64,000 bases of DNA from Kibdelosporangium banguiense (GCF_017876405.1 NZ_JAGINW010000001.1:3795203-3859202), one strand, 5' to 3'; shown: positions 26,676-36,300, counted from the stretch's first letter. Numbers and translations: made by a program. Notes: generated from the letters alone by a model not told the origin.

Positions 26676-27509
26676 ATGAAGTTCGGGATCTCCACGTTCG
26701 TCAACGACGAGAGCATCAGCCCAGCAGACCTGGCGCGAGCGGTCGAAGAACGCGGGTTCGTCTCACTCGTGGTCCCAGAACACACCCACATCCCGGCAAG
26801 TCGTGAAACCCCGTACCCGGGAGGCGGCGACCTGCCGCCGGTCTACTACAGGACCCTGGACCCGTTCGTGACGCTGGCCGCGGCGTCCGCCGTGACCACA
26901 AAGATCCAGCTGTTCACGGGCATAACGTTGTTGATCCAGCGCGACCCGATCATCACGGCGAAAGAGACCGCGACTCTCGACCTGATCTCCGGCGGTCGGC
27001 TCGTCTTCGGAGTGGGAGCTGGCTGGAACCTCGAAGAGATGCGTAACCACGGCACCGACCCTCGCGCGCGCGGTGCCCTGCTGGACGAACGTATTGAGGC
27101 AATCAAGGCCCTCTGGACCGGAGAACCGGCGGAATACCACGGAAAATATGTCGACTTCGACCCGGTTTTCTCCCGCCCGAAGCCAGTCCAGCAGCCACAC
27201 CCACCGATCTACATCGGCGGCGCCTCCGACGTCACAGTGCGTCGAGTGATAAAGCACGACGCAGGCTGGATCGCGAATCCGTTCCCCGTAGAGGTGCTCA
27301 CAAAAACCGTTGCCCAGATGCGTGACGGTGCAGGCCGCGATGTCCCCCTGGCCATGTTCGGCTCGCCGAAGGACTTGGACTACTGGCGTGCCTGCGCGGC
27401 TCTCGGCTTTGGCCAGGTGGCGCTGTTCTTGCCGACTCGTCCGCGTGACGAGACCCTCAAATTGCTCGACGAGTACGCCGCCAAAGTGTCCGATTATGAA
27501 CGAGGCTGA
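26676..27509 (+). CDS. LLM-class F420-dependent oxidoreductase
   Basis: 277 residues, luciferase-like TIM barrel. It opens MKFGISTFVNDESISP and carries FTGITLLIQRDPIITAKETATLDLISGGRLVFGVGAGWN, given here only as the landmark GGRLVFGVGAGWN, and PHPPIYIGGASD, typical of the TIGR03619 F420-type group. The cofactor would be F420 or FMN; the substrate is unknown. The ATG at 26676 has a G-rich upstream (GGGGCGGCGG). It lies 40 bases after meaB on the same strand and may be in that transcript. Confidence 0.85.
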   Translation: MKFGISTFVNDESISPADLARAVEERGFVSLVVPEHTHIPASRETPYPGGGDLPPVYYRTLDPFVTLAAASAVTTKIQLFTGITLLIQRDPIITAKETATLDLISGGRLVFGVGAGWNLEEMRNHGTDPRARGALLDERIEAIKALWTGEPAEYHGKYVDFDPVFSRPKPVQQPHPPIYIGGASDVTVRRVIKHDAGWIANPFPVEVLTKTVAQMRDGAGRDVPLAMFGSPKDLDYWRACAALGFGQVALFLPTRPRDETLKLLDEYAAKVSDYERG

Positions 27510-27630
27510 AACCCCAGTTGTGCCGCTACGACGATCGGATCGGCACGTTGAGTGTGCGGCGGCGAGACTGAGGCGGCTCATGCCGTGACCTGTGTGTTTC
27601 TGCAAGCAGGGCACCGGTGGGAGCACGCTC

Positions 27631-27669
27631 ACTACCCTTCTGGGGTAGTCGCTGGTACTCTGGTACCCG
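27631..27669 (+). promoter_or_regulatory. Probable operator/promoter of the ribbon-helix-helix gene
   Basis: ACTACCC (27631-27637) and GGGTAGT (27643-27649) form a perfect 7-base inverted repeat, followed by two direct copies of CTGGTAC at 27652 and 27660. The second copy overlaps a possible -10 (TACTCT). Ribbon-helix-helix proteins typically bind such short repeats and repress themselves. Confidence 0.5.
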
Positions 27670-27705
27670 GCAAGGTCGCTCGCATCGCCCAAGGAGGGTT
27701 CGGTC

Positions 27706-27966
27706 ATGGCCGCCGCCACCGCGCCTATCAAGGTAGACATCGCGACCGATGAACTCGTGTCCCACGCAGCTCATTTCCTGTCGCGCTCGAAGAAGGACAT
27801 CGTCGATGCTGCCGTACGCGAATACATCGACGCTCACCGCGACGAGATCAATGCTGGGATCAAAGCTGCGCTCGGTCAGCTCAATGGCTCTGATGCTGCC
27901 GCCATCTCCATGATGACCGGATTCAGCGTTGACGAACTTGACGACCTCGGTGGCCTGCCGAAATAG
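27706..27966 (+). CDS. Ribbon-helix-helix (antitoxin-like) DNA-binding protein
   Basis: 86 residues. IKVDIATDELVSHAAHFL followed by SKKDIVDAAVREYIDAHR is a CopG/VapB-like ribbon-helix-helix with one strand and two helices. The C-terminal third is acidic (FSVDELDDLGGLPK) and could be a partner-binding tail. AGGAGGG lies 9 bases before the ATG. The next gene follows on the same strand, so the two may be an antitoxin and toxin, or a regulator and its target. Confidence 0.75.
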   Translation: MAAATAPIKVDIATDELVSHAAHFLSRSKKDIVDAAVREYIDAHRDEINAGIKAALGQLNGSDAAAISMMTGFSVDELDDLGGLPK

Positions 27967-28019
27967 CTTGGCGCATGGCGGTCGATTCTGTCACGGCAGG
28001 GTTCTCTAGCATTCAGAAC

Positions 28020-28799
28020 ATGACTCAGGTCCCGGTCGGTGTACGCCCAACCAAAAGATGCCTTGCCGATCTCGGCCTATCGTTGCCAGACCTTGGCCAA
28101 CCTCTCGAAGAGATGGAGAATTCCGTCGTTGCCGCCGCCCAGGCGGTCCCGGTACAGCGGGACGCCGGCGGAGCCCGACGGATCTTGTCATTGAGCGACC
28201 GTGTGTGGTTCAAGGTCAAGACCGGCGATCAGCGAGCCGTTGTCACCCAAATGAATGGTGACGACGTGCCGGACGGAGTTCCGTGGGGTGCCGGCACGTG
28301 GTGGATCGGCGCGGCCGGACACCGTCAGGCTGACAGTCCACAGCGCGACTTCTACGAATCGATCAGGCGCGAGTGCACCGTCGGCAAGACTGTCTCGACC
28401 GCTCGCCTCCTCCCTGACGATTGGGACTGGAAGCGCTTCACCGCCGAGCAAGCGGTTGCCTGGCGACGCGAGATGAAGCGAATCGTGACCCGCCTTATCG
28501 CCATGTCTCTCACAACGGGAAGTCTTGCAGTGGCCGAATTCCGGCACCATCGCATCAAGGCTCTTGTCCGTGTCGACGACGGCCACGAGGCCTACTTGGC
28601 GATCATTGCCGAAGGTATCCCCGACCCTGCGATCTTTGCTCTGCTCCTTGACTGTGTTCCCGGCATCGCACCGGACGAATGGCAGCCTGAGCCATCTCAG
28701 CTTGCGGCGATGGACCCGTCGCCAGGCGAGATCATCTGGTCGACACTGTTCCCATCAGAGGTAGCGAGCGCGATTCTCGAACTCGACGTCGATAGCTGA
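28020..28799 (+). CDS. Hypothetical protein, possible partner of the ribbon-helix-helix protein
   Basis: 259 residues from ATG 28020, or 274 from ATG 27975. I do not recognise the family. Features include ILSLSDRVWFKVKTGDQRA near residue 55, a Trp-rich WGAGTWWIGAAGHRQ near 100, a basic helical segment (WRREMKRIVTRLIAMS) and an acidic C-terminus. There is no signal peptide or membrane span. TAGCAT lies 7 bases before ATG 28020, which would suit a leaderless internal start; otherwise the gene follows its neighbour by 8 bases. Toxin function is only a guess from gene order. Confidence 0.6.
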   Translation: MTQVPVGVRPTKRCLADLGLSLPDLGQPLEEMENSVVAAAQAVPVQRDAGGARRILSLSDRVWFKVKTGDQRAVVTQMNGDDVPDGVPWGAGTWWIGAAGHRQADSPQRDFYESIRRECTVGKTVSTARLLPDDWDWKRFTAEQAVAWRREMKRIVTRLIAMSLTTGSLAVAEFRHHRIKALVRVDDGHEAYLAIIAEGIPDPAIFALLLDCVPGIAPDEWQPEPSQLAAMDPSPGEIIWSTLFPSEVASAILELDVDS

Positions 28800-28871
28800 A
28801 ACTGGAAATCCCAGTCATGTGAGTCCCAAATGCCACAATGAACACCCCGGGTGACCATTAGGGGAGTTCTC

Positions 28872-29771
28872 ATGACAGAACCGGCACGACCCATCTTCGT
28901 GCGCCGGAAGCTGGGCGCCAAACTCCGTCGCCTGCGTGAGCGGGCAGAGCTCACGCTGGCCGACGCGGCCCCAAGACTGGACAGGACAAAAAGCGCACTA
29001 CATCGTGTGGAAACCGGCGAGACAAAAGCGGACGTACATCTTGTACGCACAATGATGGACATCTACGACTGTTTCGACCCAAACCTCCTCGACGAAGCCA
29101 GGCACGCCCTCAAACCTCCCTGGTACAGGGCCTACGGAGTGAAGGACAAGGGCTACGTCGATGTCGAAACTGAGGCCGAGGAAGTCAACCAGGTACAATT
29201 GGTTGGTATACCAGGTCTCCTGCAAACCAAGGCATACACAAGAGCGCTGTTCCACGTTGGTCGCAGCCGGAGCCCGGAGGAGCTGGACTGTGATGTCAAG
29301 GTGCGGGGGATCCGGCAGCTCCGGTTGACCAGTGAGGAGCGGCCGTTGCAACTGGTCGCAGTCGTGCACGAGGCCGCGCTTCGTCGCGTCGTGGGCGGCC
29401 GGAGGGTCATGCGCGAGCAAATGCGGCATTTGGTGAAGGCAGCCGCACTTCCCACCGTGACTCTTCAGGTGATTCCGCTTGACGAAGGCAGCTACATGGT
29501 GCCGTATGGGCCGTTCAATCTGCTGAGATTCCCAGATCCAGAGGATCCTGAGCTGCTCTACATCGAGCACCCCGGCGGAGCCCACCACATTGAGGAGGCG
29601 CCAAAGGTGCGCGAAGGTAGACTTGTGTTCGACCAGTTGCGAATCCATGCACTGAGCCCCACCGATTCGGTTGCACTGATCGAGCGACTGGCGACCGAGC
29701 TGTATGGCCCCCGACAAGTGAGGCATGCACGTGGACCACTCCGGACTGACCTGGCGGAAGAGCACCTATAG
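28872..29771 (+). CDS. XRE-family regulator with DUF5753 domain
   Basis: 299 residues. N-terminal helix-turn-helix: RRKLGAKLRRLRERAELTLADAAPRL and KSALHRVETGE. The rest matches DUF5753, with VQLVGIPGLLQTKAYTRALF and PFNLLRFPDPEDPELLYIEH. These proteins are abundant in filamentous actinomycetes and pair with DUF397 proteins in WhiJ-like developmental control. ATG 28872 follows AGGGGAG. It overlaps the DUF397 gene by 47 bases. Confidence 0.92.
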   Translation: MTEPARPIFVRRKLGAKLRRLRERAELTLADAAPRLDRTKSALHRVETGETKADVHLVRTMMDIYDCFDPNLLDEARHALKPPWYRAYGVKDKGYVDVETEAEEVNQVQLVGIPGLLQTKAYTRALFHVGRSRSPEELDCDVKVRGIRQLRLTSEERPLQLVAVVHEAALRRVVGGRRVMREQMRHLVKAAALPTVTLQVIPLDEGSYMVPYGPFNLLRFPDPEDPELLYIEHPGGAHHIEEAPKVREGRLVFDQLRIHALSPTDSVALIERLATELYGPRQVRHARGPLRTDLAEEHL

Positions 29772-29916
29772 CGACGACGGCGGCAACGCTGACTGTGTTG
29801 AGGTCGCGTGTTTACCGCTGGCTGCTGCAGTCCGCGACTCGAAGAATCCGGCTGCCGGGATGCTTGCCTTCCCCGATGGGGCTTGGCGATCTTTCCTGGG
29901 CGGCCTCAGCGGTTGA
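29725..29916 (+). CDS. DUF397 small protein (WhiJ-system partner)
   Basis: 63 residues with the DUF397 pattern: LTWRKSTYSDDGGNADCVEVA, quoted here as WRKSTYS and NADCVEVA, then VRDSKNPAAGMLAFPDGAW. Its start lies inside the 3' end of the XRE gene, so the pair is co-translated. In characterised systems the small protein antagonises its cognate XRE regulator. The last 11 bases overlap the convergent response-regulator gene. Confidence 0.92.
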   Translation: MHVDHSGLTWRKSTYSDDGGNADCVEVACLPLAAAVRDSKNPAAGMLAFPDGAWRSFLGGLSG

Positions 29917-30550
29917 GGTAGGCGAGGACCGCCAGGACTCTTCGGTGGCCGCCGTCGCTGGGTGGTAGGTCCAGCTTGGCGAAGATGTTGCCGATGTGTT
30001 TGTGCACGGCTCTTTCGGTGACCGTCAGTTTTGTTGCTATGTCTCCGTTTGCGTGGCCTTCTGCCATCAGGCCGAGGACTTCCCGCTCTCTGGGGCTGAG
30101 GGTGCCGACGGGGTCCTGGGTGCGGCGGCGGACCAGTAGCTGGGCGACCACTTCGGGGTCCATCACTGTTCCGCCAGCCGCGACCCTCCGCAACGCGTCC
30201 ACGAATTCGTCGACCCTGCTCACTCTGTCCTTCAACAGGTAGCCAACCGAACCTGCGCCGTCGGCCAACAGTTCGCCCGCGTAGGTCTCTTCCACATATT
30301 GGGAGAGAACCAGTACCGGCAGGCCGGGCATTTCGGCCCGTACCTCCAGGGCCGCGCGCAGGCCCTCGTCGCGGAAGCTCGGTGGCAGCCGGACGTCCAC
30401 AATGGTCACATCCGGCTTGTGTTCGCGGACTGCCGCGACGAATGCCTTGCCGTCGATTGCTGTGGCGACAACCTCTATGCCCGCGGAGCGCAGCAAGAGG
30501 TTGAGGCCTTCGGAGAGCAGGATGTTGTCCTCCGCGATCACGACACGCAA
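29906..30550 (-). CDS. LuxR/NarL-family response regulator
   Basis: 214 residues. The receiver domain begins LRVVIAEDNILLSEG; Asp52 in TIVDVRLPP is the expected phosphorylation site and the conserved Lys is in YLLKDRVSR. The C-terminal HTH is LSPREREVLGLMAEGHANGDIA followed by ERAVHKHIGNIFAKL. I start it at TTG 30550, which has GGAGG five bases upstream; that region lies in the 3' end of the kinase gene, so the two overlap by 13 bases and are coupled. It acts with the kinase encoded just upstream. Confidence 0.92.
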   Translation of the reverse strand: MRVVIAEDNILLSEGLNLLLRSAGIEVVATAIDGKAFVAAVREHKPDVTIVDVRLPPSFRDEGLRAALEVRAEMPGLPVLVLSQYVEETYAGELLADGAGSVGYLLKDRVSRVDEFVDALRRVAAGGTVMDPEVVAQLLVRRRTQDPVGTLSPREREVLGLMAEGHANGDIATKLTVTERAVHKHIGNIFAKLDLPPSDGGHRRVLAVLAYLNR

Positions 30551-31752
30551 GGCACCTCCACGGAGATCACAGTCGGCCCGCCGGGCGGGCTGTCCACGGC
30601 CAACGTACCGTCCAGCGCCGCGACTCGTCGCCGCATCCCGAGAATGCCTGTCCCATGTGACTCGTTCACGCCGCCGAACCCGTTGTCGGACACCGTGATT
30701 CGCAGACATTCATCGCGTGTCACACGTACGACCGCTGCTGTGGCATGGCTGTGCTTGGTGACGTTGGTCAACGCCTCGGCAACCACGAAGTACGCGGCGG
30801 CCTCGACCGGCGCGGGAACCCGGCCCAGATCCGACGTCTCGACCACGGTTGGCACCGGGCAGCGCGCCCCCAAAGCTGCCAGTGCTCCGTCGAGGCCCCG
30901 GTCGGTCAGGATCGGCGGATACATCGTCCTGATCACGTCCCGCAGCTCGCCCATGGCCTGTTCGGCGCCCTCCCGCGCCTCCCTGACCAGGTGTGACACC
31001 GGATCTTTGTCGTCGAGGGACTTCTCGGCCACGCCCAGCCGCATCGCGATCGACACGAGCCGTGCCTGCGTGCCGTCGTGCAGGTCGCGCTCGATCCTGC
31101 GCAGTTCGGCGTCATGTGCGTTGACCGCACCGGCCCGGGTCTCGGCGAGTTCTTCCACTCGTGCGGCCAGCTTCGACTGCGACAGCAGCAACTTCGACAT
31201 GATCGCGTGCACACGAGCGATGAACGGCACCCCGAACCAGGCCAGGCCGAGCGCCCCAACCGCAATCGGTGCCCCGACCGCCAGCGCCATCGCCCAGTTG
31301 TCGATCCGTATGTCGAAGATCTGCCCGGTGTCCTGCGGCGCCAAGGTCCACCAGAAGACCGTCATCCACGTGGTGAACACCGCGAAGACGGTCAGCATCA
31401 TCGTGAGGATGCCGAGACCGAAACCCAGGAACATGTGGACGACCAGCCACGCCAGGTCCCGCCAGGTGGTCGAGTCGGTGATCACCTGACGGACCCGGGC
31501 CAGCACACCCCCGCGCAGTGGCTGGAACGCCGGCTGGATCTCCGCCCCCAGGACCCAGCCGGCAAGGCCGCGGTGCATGTCCGTCCAGAGCCGGATGGTC
31601 ATGATGACGATCGGGAACAGCACAAACCCCAGCCCGGCCGCGAACAGCGCCACCCCGCACATCAGGATGAGCAGGAAAAACGCCATCGAGAACGGTGCAC
31701 TGAACCCGGCCAACGCCATGTACCCGGCGCTTCGCCCCCACTGTTTGAGCAT
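30538..31752 (-). CDS. NarL-type sensor histidine kinase, membrane-bound
   Basis: 404 residues. Four hydrophobic segments in the first ~190 residues form a DUF-type sensor. The HisKA_3 dimerisation motif is LRRIERDLHDGTQARLVSIAM with phospho-His near residue 225, and the HATPase has AEALTNVTKHSHA, DNGFGG and GTGILGMRRRVAAL. It would phosphorylate the downstream regulator in response to an unknown envelope signal. ATG 31752 has a GGGG upstream; a GTG at 31785 is possible. The ABC ATPase gene is 54 bases upstream on the same strand. Confidence 0.9.
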   Translation of the reverse strand: MLKQWGRSAGYMALAGFSAPFSMAFFLLILMCGVALFAAGLGFVLFPIVIMTIRLWTDMHRGLAGWVLGAEIQPAFQPLRGGVLARVRQVITDSTTWRDLAWLVVHMFLGFGLGILTMMLTVFAVFTTWMTVFWWTLAPQDTGQIFDIRIDNWAMALAVGAPIAVGALGLAWFGVPFIARVHAIMSKLLLSQSKLAARVEELAETRAGAVNAHDAELRRIERDLHDGTQARLVSIAMRLGVAEKSLDDKDPVSHLVREAREGAEQAMGELRDVIRTMYPPILTDRGLDGALAALGARCPVPTVVETSDLGRVPAPVEAAAYFVVAEALTNVTKHSHATAAVVRVTRDECLRITVSDNGFGGVNESHGTGILGMRRRVAALDGTLAVDSPPGGPTVISVEVPCVS

Positions 31753-31806
31753 GTCCCCAGTCTGCCGCCCGAGTTCCGCCGGCACAGTGGTACGGGCTAC
31801 ACCAAA

Positions 31807-32574
31807 TCACGTCGCGCGGTCACCCAGATGAGTCATCCGCTCGGCGATCCGCTCCGGCGTCGGCCGGTGCATCTCGCCGGCGAACTGCCCATCCGCCAGG
31901 AAAACAACCGAGTCCGCGTACGACGCCGCCACCGGATCATGCGTCACCATCAGAACCGTCTGCCCCATACCGGTGACGACGTGCCGGAGCAGCTCCAGCA
32001 CCTGACGCGCGGTCCGCGTGTCCAACGCCCCCGTCGGCTCGTCGGCGAACACCGCGTCAGGCCTCGTCACCAAGGCCCGCGCGATCGCCACACGCTGCTG
32101 CTGACCACCCGACAACTCACTCGGCAGCCGATTCAACCGATCACTGAGCCCAACCGCGCGAACAACCTCCGCCAGCAGCGCCTTGTCCACCCTCCTACCC
32201 GCCAGCCGCAACGGCAACGTGATGTTCTGCTGCACAGTCAACGTGGTGAGCAAGTTGTACGCCTGGAAGACGAAGCCGATCCGCTCCCGCCGCAGCGTCG
32301 TCAGCTGGGTCTCCTTCAACCGCGACAGCTCGGCGTCCCCCAGCCACACCTGCCCCGACGTCGGCTTGTCAAGCCCGGCCGCACAGTGCAGGAACGTGCT
32401 CTTGCCCGAACCCGACGGCCCCATCACCGCGGTGAACGTGCCCCGCCTCAACTCGATGCTCACATCCCGCAGCGCGTGCACAACCCCATCCCCGGAGCCG
32501 TAGACCTTGCTCACGCCGTTCATCCTGAGCGCGGGAGTGCCCACCGGCGCCTGCAGTGTCGCCTCAGTTCTCAT
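31807..32574 (-). CDS. ABC transporter ATP-binding protein, MacB/LolD type
   Basis: 255 residues. Walker A is MGPSGSGKSTFLH, the Q-loop is FVFQAYNLL, the signature is LSGGQQQRVAIARAL and Walker B is AVFADEPTGALD. The sequence is of the MacB/LolD/FtsE group that pairs with FtsX/MacB-like permeases. No such permease is adjacent, although this ATPase-kinase-regulator order normally includes one. The start is placed at ATG 32574; a longer frame to 32619 exists but its extra residues are not conserved in type. Confidence 0.9.
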   Translation of the reverse strand: MRTEATLQAPVGTPALRMNGVSKVYGSGDGVVHALRDVSIELRRGTFTAVMGPSGSGKSTFLHCAAGLDKPTSGQVWLGDAELSRLKETQLTTLRRERIGFVFQAYNLLTTLTVQQNITLPLRLAGRRVDKALLAEVVRAVGLSDRLNRLPSELSGGQQQRVAIARALVTRPDAVFADEPTGALDTRTARQVLELLRHVVTGMGQTVLMVTHDPVAASYADSVVFLADGQFAGEMHRPTPERIAERMTHLGDRAT

Positions 32575-32661
32575 ACCGCCAACGCTATTGACCAGGGCAG
32601 ACCCATTTGAATGGCTCAAACCCCCGAGTTGGCGGTGGGGCTATCCCTACCCCTGCGTCGG

Positions 32662-33075
32662 TTACTGGTACTGGCCGTACTTGATCACGTGTGGCCAGAA
32701 GGTGCTGTCCTCGATCGCGCACGGATATTCGAAATCCAAGTCGTCCTCGGCAAAGGACACACTCCAGGCAACCACATAGCCGCTTTGGTAGTCATCTGCG
32801 GTCAGCGAGAACACATAGAACTCAGGCTCACGCTCCACTCCGAGCTTGTCCAGCAGCGGATCGCCCTTGTGGATGAGGTCGATCGAGATGTTGTTCAGCG
32901 AGCGCGGCACCTTCATCTCCTTCACACCGCGAAACAACACATCCAACCTGGTGGAGTTGGGGTCGTCGATGTTCCTCTTGCTGCGCAGCAGGAGCAGGCA
33001 GTGCGACACCCCGTAGGACCACAGCTCGAACTCCCGCCCGAACTGGAGCGGCAACGCGATGTTCTCTTCCGACAT
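32662..33075 (-). CDS. Hypothetical protein, orphan immunity-like
   Basis: 137 residues, acidic, soluble, with no recognised domain. Features are FELWSYGVSHCLLLLRSKR near the N-terminus, RLDVLFRGVKEMKVPRSL in the middle, and FSLTADDYQSGYVVAWSVSF near the end. It starts 10 bases after the stop of a short frame that reads like the last residues of a larger protein. A small acidic gene just after a truncated large gene, next to another toxin/immunity pair, suggests an immunity protein left behind after its toxin gene was lost. This is inference from context only. Confidence 0.55.
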   Translation of the reverse strand: MSEENIALPLQFGREFELWSYGVSHCLLLLRSKRNIDDPNSTRLDVLFRGVKEMKVPRSLNNISIDLIHKGDPLLDKLGVEREPEFYVFSLTADDYQSGYVVAWSVSFAEDDLDFEYPCAIEDSTFWPHVIKYGQYQ

Positions 33076-33085
33076 TTCGATATAC

Positions 33086-33193
33086 CTATCTGTAGGGATT
33101 CGGCAACGGCCCGCCGCCATAGGCGCCATAGTAGAAGTCAAGGTACTTGAGCAGTCCACGCTTCTCGAACTGCCGTAACTCCCACTCGGTCAT
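33086..33193 (-). pseudogene. Possible C-terminal remnant of a toxin-like gene
   Basis: A 35-codon frame from ATG 33193 reads MTEWELRQFEKRGLLKY and ends GAYGGGPLPNPYR, directly upstream of the immunity-like gene. It could be a genuine tiny gene with GGTGGG before the ATG. The composition of aromatic residues and a Gly/Pro-rich end look more like the tail of a longer secreted or toxic protein whose 5' part is missing. Upstream on this strand the frame meets the start of the divergent ALF gene. Confidence 0.35.
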
Positions 33194-33314
33194 CCCACCG
33201 CCACTTGTCGAGTTTTGAAGTTTCCCGAGGGCTGTTCTGTCGCGATATGCGGAAATATTGTGTGGTGAAGTACGTTCCACCAGGTGGCCGACGGAACAAC
33301 TTGCGCCAGAACGT

Positions 33315-36300
33315 ATGCAAGCGTTGGCGTTGCTGAAGTCCGGCGGTCCTGGGCTGGTGGCCGCAGCGGAGACCGCTTTGATCGGGTCGGACGCCGACGT
33401 GCGGGCATTCCTGACCACCGGTCAGCATGCGGCACGCGAGCATGACGAACGGCTCCAGGTCGCTTACATGCTCAGTGTGGGCGGTCGTGGTCTTCGGGCA
33501 TTGGCCCAGCAGGCACTCGCCGGCTCGTCTCAGGATATTCACCAGTTCCTGGCGACCGGCTGGCAGGACTCGTACTGGCAGGATCAACGGGTCCGGACTG
33601 TCGCGGTGATGAATGCGGGCGGTCGCGGTGTGCGCCTCGCGGGGCAGGCCGCGTTGGATGGCAGCCGCGACGACCTACTCGACTTTCTTGTGTCCGGGCA
33701 GCACACGGCCCGCGACCAAGACAACCGGGTCCGTGCCGTGCAGATCATGTCTAACGGCGGTCCGGCCGTGCAACGCGCTGCCCGGACCGCGCTGTTGGAG
33801 GGGACGCCCGACGACGTCGAGTTCCTTGAGGTTGGTCAGTATGTCGCCCGGGAGCGTGACCAGGAAGTCGTGACCATCCAACACCTGGTCACATTGGCCA
33901 GGGAGGCCGGCGCCCAGGCGGCTGCGGAGACCGAGGCGGCTAAGGAGAGCGCGACGCAGGCCGTCCAGGCCACTGCGTTGGCCAAAAAGGCTGCTGAGCA
34001 AGCTGCTGTCGAGGCTGCTGCCGCACGTGACTCTGCGGGCAGGCGAGCGATGCCGCAGGTCGTGCGGCGAGCGCAGCCGAGCGGGCGGCAGAGTCTGTCC
34101 GGATCGCGATCGAAGCGTCGAGCACGGCCACACGGGCCGCTCGTGCGGCGGCTTCTCTCGCGGCTCGAGCGGCCGCCGCAGCCGTATTGGCTCGTGACGC
34201 CGCTGCTCGCGCATACAACGCGGCTGCCGGTGCGGTGGTGGACCGGAGCAAGGTTGGCGAGGCTCGGGTAGCGGCGGAGAACGCACAGAAGGCGGCTCAG
34301 TCTGCCCGGGACGCGGCCGCGTCGTGGACGGCGGTGCATGAGGCCTTCAGCCAGCTGAATACCGCGGTCGGTGCCGCGAAGAACGCGTCCACGTATGCGG
34401 ACCAGGCCGCAGCTGCAGCTGACGCGGCGGCCGGGCACGCGGCAGCGGCAGGCGGTGACGCCACCAAGGCCCGTCGGGCTGCTGAACAGGCCCGTAAGGC
34501 GGCGCAAACGGCGTCGCAGGCGGCAAATGCGGCCGAGACGCTCGCTCGCGAAGCGGCACAAGCGGCGAACGAGTCCCGTCAGGCGGCATTGGACGCTGCC
34601 ACGCATGCCGAGGCAGCCGCAACGGCAGCCAAACTGGCAGCAGATCAAGCCACTCACGCCGATCAGATGGCCCAAGGGACAGCCAACCACGCTGCGGCAG
34701 CCAAAGCCGCCGCCGACGCGGCTGAGGTTGCCTCCGAGAAGGCGCACCAGGTTCAGGAAGCAGCCCGTAGGGCCGACGCGGAACGACTCGCCACACAGAC
34801 CGAGAAAGCAGTCCAGGAAGCGGAGCTGGCGAAGGAAGCCGAGCAGAACCGCAAGGCGACGCAGGCCTGGGAAGAGGCCGAGGAAACGCGGCGCGACGAG
34901 GAGACCAGACGGCTGCTGGCCGAGGCCACCGCACCTGGTGCGCCCACCGAGGTGGTCGTGGGCCATGGTCGGCGGGTGGCGGTCCGAATGCTGCACACTG
35001 GCGCCCAGTGGACCAGGGCGGCTGCGGAGACGACGCTGACTGGCACCAGCGAGGATGTTCGCCGATTCGTCACCTCTGGTCTGGCACTGGGTGCCGAACA
35101 GGACGACCGGACCAGGGTCAGCCACATTGCCGCCACCACCACAGTCGCGCCGCTGAAAACGGCCGCTGTGGCGGCGCTTGCGAGCAACCATGCCGCGGTC
35201 AAGGAATTCCTGCGGACTCTGGACTACCCGGGCAAGGACATCGACGACCGGGTGCGAATCACCCAGATCATGTCCGACGGTGGGCCGGCCCTCAAGGCCG
35301 CTGGACGGCGCGCCATGGAAGGGTCCGCTGTGGACCGCGAGTACTTCCTGCGCACCGGGCAGTACATCGCCGCGGAACAGGACGACCGGATCAAGATCAC
35401 GCAGATCATGAGTGCGGGTGGGCCGGAGGTCCGGGCCGCCGGCCGGATAGCGATGCTGGGCCCGTCCTCTTACCAGAAGCAGTTCCTGGACGTCGAGCAA
35501 CACAAGGCGCGGCGCCGTGACCAAGACGCCGCGGCACACGTCGCTGAGGTCGGCCAGTACCTCGCCGAGGCGACGAAGATCGTGGACACTGCGCAACAGA
35601 ACGCGGCGTTGGCCGCGAAGGTGGCCGCCGAAGCACGCAACGCCGCCACCGAAGCTGCCGAGCATGCCAAGGACGCACTCGAATGGGCGAACCAGGCAGC
35701 GAACTCCGCCAACGAAGCCAAGGCCTCCGCCGATCAAGCTCAGGCGAGCGCGGCAAGTGCCGCCGAGTCGGCGAGAATCGCCCGTAACGCTGCTGCTGCA
35801 GCGCAACAGTTAGCACGCCAAGCGGCAGCGGCGGCCGCTCGTGCGGAAGCCTCAGCGGGCCAGGCGCGGGCGTACGCCGCGAACGCCGCGGCTTCTGCTG
35901 AGCGAGCGCGTATCGCGAAATGGGAGGCCAGCCAGGATCTCATCCTGACAGCTGAAGCGGCCCTGGGCGCTCTGAAAGCGGCGCAAGCGTTGCAGCAGAG
36001 GGAAGAAGCGGCTAGTCAGGCGGCCCAGAACGGCCCTCCTGGTGACGATCCGATCGGCACCGTCTCGGTCCGTACGTACGAGAATGGCGTCATGGCCGCC
36101 GTTCTCAACGGTCAGTGTTTCGTCAACGGGGTGCACGCGGTCGGCGTCGCCAACTGCGACGAGTTCGCAGCGTCCTTCGACAAGTTTCTGAGCGACATCG
36201 GACCGTTCTTCGACTTCAACAGCATCAAGGATCGAGACGACGCCGCGGCCATCGTGCTCAAGCTGTACTGTAGGGACCGCGACAGCAAATGCAGCGATGT

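Noticed and set aside
33258..33314. TTG start extending the ALF-repeat protein by 19 codons
   Set aside because: The extra residues have no signal peptide or ALF similarity and there is no ribosome-binding site; the true start may be lost.
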